Shown here: piece by piece, positions 18,074 through 22,273 of the stretch
Layout: each line of letters starts with the position of its first letter
Position numbering within the stretch: position 1 is the stretch's first letter
Virus record (IMG/VR): IMGVR_UViG_3300033388_004178
Span: 881 to 23,153 of that record
DNA length: 22,273 nt
Strand: one strand, 5' to 3'
DNA from: a virus
The notes under the pieces: model-generated
The model's input: only the letters and a program-made list of their open reading frames with translations
What the model was told of the DNA's origin: nothing
Databases searched by the model: none
Program-made: the position numbers and the translations under genes

Positions 18074-18287
18074 CGGTTTTCGCCCCCTTCTCGACGCGCC
18101 AGCGGCCGAGGGCGCCCACCATGAAAGCCCCGAGGGCCTCGGCGTAGGATTCGAGCCGAACATATAGCTTCGAACCTTCCTCGAGGTCACCGAAAATCAT
18201 CGTCGCGATACAAAGGGCGGCCCCGAGGCCGGCGAGAGCCGCCCACAGCGGATCGTTTGAGACTTGGCCTTTCACCTTAGCAAGCAT
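18066..18287 (-). CDS. Two-helix membrane protein, holin candidate
   Basis: The 73-residue protein has two hydrophobic segments: LWAALAGLGAALCIATMIFG near residues 14-33 and ALGAFMVGALGRW near residues 51-63, joined by an acidic loop (DLEEGSKLYVRLE). The end is charged (VEKGAKTDA). Small two-helix proteins of this size next to a spanin-like lipoprotein are typical of class II holins, which open the inner membrane at lysis. The ATG at 18287 has AGGAT seven bases upstream. No peptidoglycan hydrolase is adjacent; the two in this window lie at 3693 and 15559. Another membrane role is possible. Confidence 0.62.
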   Translation of the reverse strand: MLAKVKGQVSNDPLWAALAGLGAALCIATMIFGDLEEGSKLYVRLESYAEALGAFMVGALGRWRVEKGAKTDA

Positions 18288-18322
18288 GCGCGGATCCTAG
18301 CATGGCGCGATCGCGCGCCGCA

Positions 18323-18820
18323 TCACCCCGGGCTCACCCCGTTGCGTTCGAACCATCCCGGATCGGCCTCGAGCGTGATCCGCAGTTGCCAGCGGTCCCC
18401 GATCACGCTGTACACATGATCGGAAACGATCTGCGCGTCGTCGAGTAGCAGGCCGGCGCGCTCGAGGGCGTCTTTCACCCCCGCGAGGCACGCATCGTTG
18501 TCGACCCCCGGAAAAAACGCCTCGGCGACTTTCCGGCGGCGGCGGGTCATCTGTTCGATCGTGAGCTTGTAGGGAAAGGCCGACGCCTCGAGGCCCGACG
18601 ACACCGCGCGGATTACTTTTCGGAAGTGGGCGTGTCGCGGGGTCACGATCTTGATCGGGACCGTTTTCACCTGGCGCCCGACGATCTTTTTGCGTCTCAC
18701 GGTTTTGTAAAGCTGATTTTTCACGGGCAGCAGCGGGTCGCGCTTGCCCTGCAGGAAATCGGCTTCCTCGACCTCGATCGTCAGCGAGCGTGGCCATCGG
18801 GTACGGTTCCAGATTTTCAC
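18323..18820 (-). CDS. rusA: RusA-like Holliday junction resolvase
   Basis: The 165-residue protein should cleave branched DNA made during recombination or replication. The RusA-type catalytic region is FFPGVDNDACLAGVKDALER with Asp107, Asp109 and Asp117, followed by AGLLLDDAQIVSD with Asp127/Asp128, the acidic residues that bind magnesium in this family. A strand with DRWQLRITLE closes the domain. The length exceeds E. coli RusA (about 120 residues) because of a basic N-terminal part. I start at GTG 18820, which has AGGAGGGGG upstream and forms GTGA with the previous stop; an ATG 13 codons upstream is possible. It follows recT and the MazG-like gene. Confidence 0.85.
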   Translation of the reverse strand: MKIWNRTRWPRSLTIEVEEADFLQGKRDPLLPVKNQLYKTVRRKKIVGRQVKTVPIKIVTPRHAHFRKVIRAVSSGLEASAFPYKLTIEQMTRRRRKVAEAFFPGVDNDACLAGVKDALERAGLLLDDAQIVSDHVYSVIGDRWQLRITLEADPGWFERNGVSPG

Positions 18821-19029
18821 CGGCGCCCCCTCCTGATCGCGTTCTTTTTGTAGAACCATGCCGGCTTTCGGCGGCCGAGCAAAACCGCGGTTCGACGCCT
18901 CGCGCCGTAGTATCCGAGTGACGGAACCTGCGATCGGAGGTCGCGTGTCCGCTGCGGTGTGCCCATGATCGCGGCGCTTGGAACCAGCGACATCGCCAGC
19001 ATAGCGGCAGCCCGTAAAAAGCCCCTCAT
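18817..19029 (-). CDS. 70-residue exported or membrane-inserted basic protein
   Basis: The first 25 residues (RGFLRAAAMLAMSLVPSAAI) look like a signal peptide or a short membrane anchor, with a possible cleavage after SAA. The rest is very basic and aromatic (GYYGARRRTAVLLGRRKPAW, FYKKNAIRRGRR). No family is recognised. It starts in an ATGA overlap with the MazG-like stop and ends in a GTGA overlap with rusA, which supports it as a real coupled gene. Its place between two DNA-metabolism genes makes an export function odd; an inner-membrane superinfection-exclusion peptide is one untested idea. Confidence 0.6.
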   Translation of the reverse strand: MRGFLRAAAMLAMSLVPSAAIMGTPQRTRDLRSQVPSLGYYGARRRTAVLLGRRKPAWFYKKNAIRRGRR

Positions 19030-19331
19030 CCATCACCCCGCATCCGGCGAACCTGTCGCTCGATTTTGAACTGAACCCGCTCGTCGATCGCGTGGCCTCC
19101 AAAGATCACGCGCAGTTGAATCGCCATGATCAGGACGTCTGCGATTTCGTCGATGACGTCCGCAGTAGCGGGGCCAACCGATGATCGGCTTTTGGCGAAC
19201 CTGTACTCGGTCAGCGCGTGGTCGAGTTCTCGCAGTTCTTCCTGCGTCTTTTTGATCTGAGCCTCGGCGCCGTAATGGCCAACCGCGTACTCGGCGAACG
19301 TCAGGGGGCGGACGAAATCAGAACCGGTCAT
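19026..19331 (-). CDS. MazG-like nucleoside triphosphate pyrophosphatase
   Basis: The 101-residue protein fits the all-alpha NTP pyrophosphatase (MazG-like) family. A helix IKKTQEELRELDHALTEY carries the EExxE metal site (Glu31, Glu32, Glu35), and a second helix TADVIDEIADVLIMAIQLRV carries the ExxD site (Glu62, Asp65). Such enzymes hydrolyse NTPs to NMP and pyrophosphate and are common in phages, where they may alter nucleotide or (p)ppGpp pools. The ATG at 19331 shares TGATG with recT; the open frame upstream is shadow. It is followed by ATGA overlap with the small exported protein. Confidence 0.82.
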   Translation of the reverse strand: MTGSDFVRPLTFAEYAVGHYGAEAQIKKTQEELRELDHALTEYRFAKSRSSVGPATADVIDEIADVLIMAIQLRVIFGGHAIDERVQFKIERQVRRMRGDG

Positions 19332-20488
19332 CACTCGCCCCCCTGGCTGGCTTCGAACTGTTCCTCGGCGCGGGCCTCCCAATCGGGCAGAGGTTCGTCC
19401 TCGAAATGCTCCTCGACCGCCTGGCCGTTCACGAAAGCCGCGAACTCGGCGCAAAGGGCGTCGCCCTCGTCACCGGCGGCCGCCCACTGATCAAGGTGAC
19501 CGATCGCGCGCTCGAGGAGTTTTAGTTGCTCGCCGCGGTTTTCGACGCCCGCGGGCCACGGGTCCGCGTCGCTCGCCAGGAACATGATCAGCGAGTAAAA
19601 GACGCCGTTCGAACGGGTCATTTCGACGCCGGCGCGCTCGCAGAATTTGATCGCCCGTCGCCATGCTTTGCCCATGGCCGCTTTGTGGGCCTCGCGCAGT
19701 TTCAGGTCGGGGTTTTCGAGCATGGCCTGACGCTGCGCCGCGTACCCGTCGACGGTGATCGTCGCCTCGTCGACGCCGGCCTCGCGGTATTCATCACGGA
19801 TGATCGCCTCCTTGGCCGCGTCCGGAATGGGCAGGAACTTTGCCAGCCGGTGAACCGCGGTTTTCAGGGCCATAGCCTCGAAATGGTCGCGCCACACATT
19901 CGAGCACTCGGCCCACTTCGTAGCTGTACGGGCCCGCGCTTTGTCGATGTCCTCACGGGTGATCGTTCGAAACGCGACCTCGCCCGTTTTCAGCTTTGCC
20001 GTGCAGTACGCGGCGATCACCTCGCCGCCCTCCTCGTGCCCCATGCAGTACCACGGGACGTGGTGGATCGATCGGCTCGTGCCTTTGCTTTCGTGGAATT
20101 CGTCATTTTCGAAAACCAATTCGGGGCTGATGTCGAGAAGCTCGCCGCCGCGTCGGGCGAGTTTCATCGCGCCGCGGTATCCGAGTTGAAAATAGGCCCA
20201 CTGGCTTTCTGTGTCGCGGTTCCACCGGGGGATGATGTAGCACTCGCCGAGGACGTTTCCGGGGGTGAGCCCCAACTGCGCAGCCTCGACGCAGGCGATC
20301 ACAAACGAGTGCCAGGGGGCTTCGCGCAGTTTGGGCGTCGAGTTGAACACGCGCGCGCAGATCGACATGAACTGAACGGGATCGAGGCTGCCCGCGAGGG
20401 CCTGTTCGATCTTTTCTTGGTTTTCCGCGAGTGATTGCATCACGGTGCGGCGTTGCTTTTCGGTTTTCTGGATCGCTGTTTCGGTCAT
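19331..20488 (-). CDS. recT: RecT-type single-strand annealing protein
   Basis: The 385-residue protein has the RecT family core: MSICARVFNSTPKLREAPWH near residues 41-60, SFVIACVEAAQLGLTPGNVL near 61-80, CYIIPRWNRD, then AYFQLGYRGAMKLARRGG near 98-115, and later KWAECSNVWRDHFEAMALKT near 191-210 and VHRLAKFLPI. RecT anneals complementary strands in recombination and replication of phages. The C-terminal 130 residues are longer than in the E. coli protein and end in an acidic tail (EEHFEDEPLPDWEARAEEQF). The ATG at 20488 has a weak AAAGAG site. No RecE-like exonuclease is seen in the window. Confidence 0.93.
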   Translation of the reverse strand: MTETAIQKTEKQRRTVMQSLAENQEKIEQALAGSLDPVQFMSICARVFNSTPKLREAPWHSFVIACVEAAQLGLTPGNVLGECYIIPRWNRDTESQWAYFQLGYRGAMKLARRGGELLDISPELVFENDEFHESKGTSRSIHHVPWYCMGHEEGGEVIAAYCTAKLKTGEVAFRTITREDIDKARARTATKWAECSNVWRDHFEAMALKTAVHRLAKFLPIPDAAKEAIIRDEYREAGVDEATITVDGYAAQRQAMLENPDLKLREAHKAAMGKAWRRAIKFCERAGVEMTRSNGVFYSLIMFLASDADPWPAGVENRGEQLKLLERAIGHLDQWAAAGDEGDALCAEFAAFVNGQAVEEHFEDEPLPDWEARAEEQFEASQGGE

Positions 20489-20555
20489 TTCTTTGCTCTT
20501 TGGTTTTTCATGGCGCCGCGCATGGCGACGGCTGCGGGCTGCGTGTGCCCGGGTT

Positions 20556-20939
20556 TCAGTTTACCACCTGCAAACCGATCAGGGCTCGCAGGATGGTCAA
20601 GTGGTTTTGAATCTCGTCGAGTTGCGCCGCGAGGGCTGGCGCCTTGGCCTCGTCGACGATGTCCTCGACGGCCTGATCGATTTCGAGGGCGCCGAGGCGC
20701 TTTCCATGGGCCCGACAGATACTGCGCAGAGCCGACAGCGCGCGAAACGTGTCCTCGGCGTATCCGGCCGCCTCGAGTTCGCGCTTTTCGTTGGCGGCCT
20801 CGAGGGCCTCGACGCGGTCGCAAAGGGCCTCGAGGAACTCGGTCAGGGCGTCGGGTTCGACGTGCGGCACATGATCGCCGGGGCCATCACGGCAAACGAC
20901 GACGGCCGCGAGGTCGCGCAGGTTCGGCTTTTCGGTCAT
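20556..20939 (-). CDS. 127-residue coiled-coil protein of unknown function
   Basis: The product opens TEKPNLRDLAAVVVCRDGPG and DHVPHVEPDALTEFLEALCD, then becomes a long charged helix (RVEALEAANEKRELEAAGY) with further helices (KRLGALEIDQAVEDIVDEAK and LAAQLDEIQNHLTILRALIG). No family is recognised. It lies directly upstream of recT after a 67-base gap in which I see nothing beyond the recT start region, and starts in an ATGA overlap with the DUF1508-like gene. A partner of recT is possible but unsupported. Confidence 0.72.
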   Translation of the reverse strand: MTEKPNLRDLAAVVVCRDGPGDHVPHVEPDALTEFLEALCDRVEALEAANEKRELEAAGYAEDTFRALSALRSICRAHGKRLGALEIDQAVEDIVDEAKAPALAAQLDEIQNHLTILRALIGLQVVN

Positions 20940-21169
20940 CGGCTCAGGACCTTGATTTCGTAGTCAAAGCCGGTGATCGCTTTGCGCGTCGTGTTCCAAT
21001 TCCGGAGCGCGCCGCCGTGGCTGGCAAAGCCTCGGGCCTGCGCACACCGGGCAAGGATGCGGCCGTTCGCAGCGCGCAGGCGCCATCGGTGCCGGCCTTT
21101 GGTCGCGTAGAATTCGAGGCGCGGCCTGCGGTCGGGCGGCAAGCGGTTGATCAGTCCGATTTCGGCCAT
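20936..21169 (-). CDS. DUF1508 (YegP-like) protein
   Basis: The 77-residue product contains RLEFYATKGRHRWRLRAANG near residues 17-36, then RILARCAQARGFASHGGALR, a good match to the DUF1508 repeat pattern (FExYxxxxGxWRWRLxAxNGxIIA). A single repeat is present, where many family members have two. The role of DUF1508 proteins is not established. It starts at ATG 21169, sharing TGATG with the regulator gene, and ends in an ATGA overlap with the coiled-coil gene. Confidence 0.82.
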   Translation of the reverse strand: MAEIGLINRLPPDRRPRLEFYATKGRHRWRLRAANGRILARCAQARGFASHGGALRNWNTTRKAITGFDYEIKVLSR

Positions 21170-21393
21170 CAGTCCAGCGCCCCCGGTAGGCCCTTGATTC
21201 TTGCGAGGTCCGCAGGGCGCAGTCGGTGGATCTCGGTCTCGACCAATGCGCGAACCCACTCGGCTGAACCCGTGAACCCGCCCTCGGCGGCAAGCTCGGC
21301 CGCGATCTCGAGCGTCCCGACAAAAAAAGAAACGTTCAGGCGCTCGCCTAGCTTAGGCGTCCGAACGATCGGTTTTTCGCTGCTGTTTTCCAT
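21169..21393 (-). CDS. Ribbon-helix-helix-like small protein, possible early regulator
   Basis: The 74-residue product has a strand RLNVSFFVG near residues 18-26, a helix TLEIAAELAAEGG and a second helix SAEWVRALVETEIHRLR. This is the strand-helix-helix order of ribbon-helix-helix repressors. The start ATG at 21393 has AGGAG four bases upstream. As the first gene of the leftward operon, directly beside the divergent control region with its inverted repeat, it could regulate its own operon. The fold assignment is by pattern and is not firm. Confidence 0.65.
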   Translation of the reverse strand: MENSSEKPIVRTPKLGERLNVSFFVGTLEIAAELAAEGGFTGSAEWVRALVETEIHRLRPADLARIKGLPGALD

Positions 21394-21486
21394 GGTGCTC
21401 CTATACCGCGCGTCTGCGGCGTGCCTGTTTGTCGCACACATTCAGACACTTGACAAGGCACGCGCGGGCGCCCTATTGTGTCCCTC
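21394..21486. promoter_or_regulatory. Divergent control region with promoter and inverted repeat
   Basis: This 93-base gap separates the leftward and rightward operons. Rightward, TTGACA (21450-21455), 18 bases, and TATTGT (21474-21479) form a good sigma-70-like promoter whose start would fall at or next to the ATG at 21487. Leftward, TTGTCA (minus strand, from about 21455) overlaps the same -35 region. An imperfect inverted repeat GCGTGCCTgtTTGTC ... GACAAGGCACGC (21419-21462) covers the -35 box, so a repressor bound there could block both directions. I did not find a clean leftward -10. Confidence 0.7.
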
Positions 21487-21705
21487 ATGGATACAGCGAA
21501 AGAAGGCAAGCCGCGTGCACGCATGCGTTCAGTGCACGGCACGCAATTTGACACGCGCGAAAAATTCGGGTCCCCTATTCCCACTTTGGTGGCCGCAGGA
21601 GCCGAGCGACACGATCAGCAGGCGAACGCTCGCCGCTGCGCATGCGCGGCCTCGACGGCCGGCTGCGTGAACTGCCCGGTTTGCGGCGAGGAGGTTCAGC
21701 CATGA
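21487..21705 (+). CDS. 72-residue protein with C-terminal cysteine cluster, first gene of the rightward operon
   Basis: The product opens MDTAKEGKPRARMRSVHGTQ and has no clear fold until a C-terminal cysteine cluster (RRCACAASTAGCVNCPVCGE) with five cysteines, likely to bind zinc. It begins seven bases after the TATTGT box with no Shine-Dalgarno sequence, which indicates a leaderless message. Its stop overlaps the next ATG as ATGA. No family is recognised. Its place beside the control region suits an early regulator, such as a Cro- or anti-repressor-like protein, but nothing in the sequence proves that. Direct repeat copy 2 lies inside it. Confidence 0.62.
   Translation: MDTAKEGKPRARMRSVHGTQFDTREKFGSPIPTLVAAGAERHDQQANARRCACAASTAGCVNCPVCGEEVQP
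21548..21579 (+). repeat. Direct repeat copy 2: TTGACAC-N14-GGTCCCCTATT
   Basis: Same bipartite sequence and spacing as at 11865-11896. Here it lies inside the first rightward gene. The bases between the two blocks differ from copy 1, so the blocks, not the whole stretch, are conserved. Confidence 0.6.
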
Positions 21706-21881
21706 GCAAAGAAACCACGCCGCCTATGGCGTCGCGGGTCGCCGTGCTCGCATCGAAACCGCAAGCGGTTCCGACACTCCCACACCGAGGAAAAAATCGA
21801 CCCCCGCACTCGCGCCGCATCGGTTTCGCGGTGCGCCTCCAATGGCGACGACCTGAAAGCCAGACCGGGGGGAAGCGATGA
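21702..21881 (+). CDS. 59-residue basic protein of unknown function
   Basis: The product opens MSKETTPPMASRVAVLASKP and ends basic (HSRRIGFAVRLQWRRPESQT). No family is recognised. The ATG at 21702 forms ATGA with the previous stop and has GAGGAGG nine bases upstream; its own stop overlaps the next ATG as ATGA. A longer frame starting at 21642 is possible but would overlap the previous gene more. Confidence 0.6.
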   Translation: MSKETTPPMASRVAVLASKPQAVPTLPHRGKNRPPHSRRIGFAVRLQWRRPESQTGGKR

Positions 21882-22090
21882 AACTTAGGATCGAGATCGA
21901 CATCGAACCCGGCGAAAGCATCACAATCGCCCGGGCGAACCAGCCGAACGCGAGCAAGTACGCTGTGAGCGTCCACCGGCACGCCGTCGGGCTTTGCGGG
22001 TTCGCAGAGCACGAGGCTTTCAGCCATCAGGACCCGAGCCAGGTCGTGACCGAACTCGGGCGCCAGGCGAAAGGGCAGGCCGATGGATAG
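21878..22090 (+). CDS. 70-residue protein of unknown function
   Basis: The product opens with two strands (MKLRIEIDIEPGESITIARA) and continues with SKYAVSVHRHAVGLCG and a helical, acidic end (DPSQVVTELGRQAKGQADG). No family is recognised. The ATG has GGGGGGAAG just upstream and forms ATGA with the previous stop. It overlaps the next gene by eight bases, so the four rightward genes are one translational chain. Confidence 0.7.
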   Translation: MKLRIEIDIEPGESITIARANQPNASKYAVSVHRHAVGLCGFAEHEAFSHQDPSQVVTELGRQAKGQADG

Positions 22091-22273
22091 ACTCGAAAAG
22101 GAGCTTTCAGAGATCGCGGCCGAGCGATTCGACGGCGACTTTGGGATCCTTGACGAATATCGCCGCCACCTCGGCGTCCGGGGGGCACTTGCAAAACTCG
22201 CTCGCGGCTGGCTGATCGAGCGGGCCCGAACTCGGCGCCTGCGCGCTCAACTTGACGACGCACGACGCGAGGC
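22083..22273 (+). CDS. Start of a charged helical protein, cut by the window end
   Basis: The 63 visible codons give a charged helical protein: MDRLEKELSEIAAERFDGDF, then GILDEYRRHLGVRGALAKLA and a basic stretch RGWLIERARTRRLRAQLDDA. No family is recognised from this part. It starts at an ATG that overlaps the previous stop by eight bases and continues past the window. Confidence 0.65.
   Translation, partial: MDRLEKELSEIAAERFDGDFGILDEYRRHLGVRGALAKLARGWLIERARTRRLRAQLDDARRE

Overview
The window is a 22.3 kb piece of a compact, high-GC tailed-phage or prophage genome (caudovirus). Nearly every gene is on the minus strand and genes overlap by 1-8 bases, so transcription runs right to left from a divergent control region near 21.4-21.49 kb. 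A second, short operon runs rightward off the window edge. No bacterial housekeeping gene, integrase or transposase is visible. The GC-rich codon use and a lysis set with a lipoprotein (lipobox) suggest a high-GC Gram-negative host; the genus cannot be told from the sequence.

Early leftward operon (21.4 to 17.8 kb): a small ribbon-helix-helix-like protein, a DUF1508-like protein, a coiled-coil protein, a RecT-type annealing protein, a MazG-like nucleotide pyrophosphatase, a small exported protein, a RusA-like resolvase, then a two-helix membrane protein (holin candidate) and a small lipoprotein (spanin candidate). A strong terminator at 17771-17804 closes it. Middle block (17.7 to 14.4 kb): small unknown proteins, an orphan DnaA domain IV-like protein, a 24-residue peptide, a transglycosylase-like lysozyme, a 26-residue membrane peptide, a small basic regulator candidate and an HNH nuclease. 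Two near-identical promoter-like elements precede genes at 17723 and 14791.

Accessory block (14.35 to 12.76 kb): a string of tiny genes, two of them zinc ribbons. Four consecutive gene junctions here carry the same 28-bp repeat. It encodes a shared C-terminal tail (AIQALGGGE), the ribosome-binding region and the stop/start overlap of the next gene. This is the most unusual structure in the window.

Packaging and virion block (12.7 to 1 kb): small terminase and a coiled-coil protein, then about 400 bp holding a small membrane ORF, a terminator and a tRNA-like structure. Next come five fibre or decoration genes with shared modules, a DUF1353 protein, and a Mu-type head cassette: large terminase (gp28-like), DUF935 portal (gp29-like, here with a C-terminal helix-turn-helix), gpF-like head protein, an amidase, gpI-like protease/scaffold, decoration protein, gpT-like major capsid protein, gp36-like, gpG-like and the start of a gp37-like gene. 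The phage is therefore a mosaic: Mu-like head genes joined to a RecT/RusA/MazG recombination module, without Mu transposition functions in the window.

Rightward operon (21.49 kb to the end): four overlapping small genes of unknown function, the first probably translated from a leaderless mRNA.
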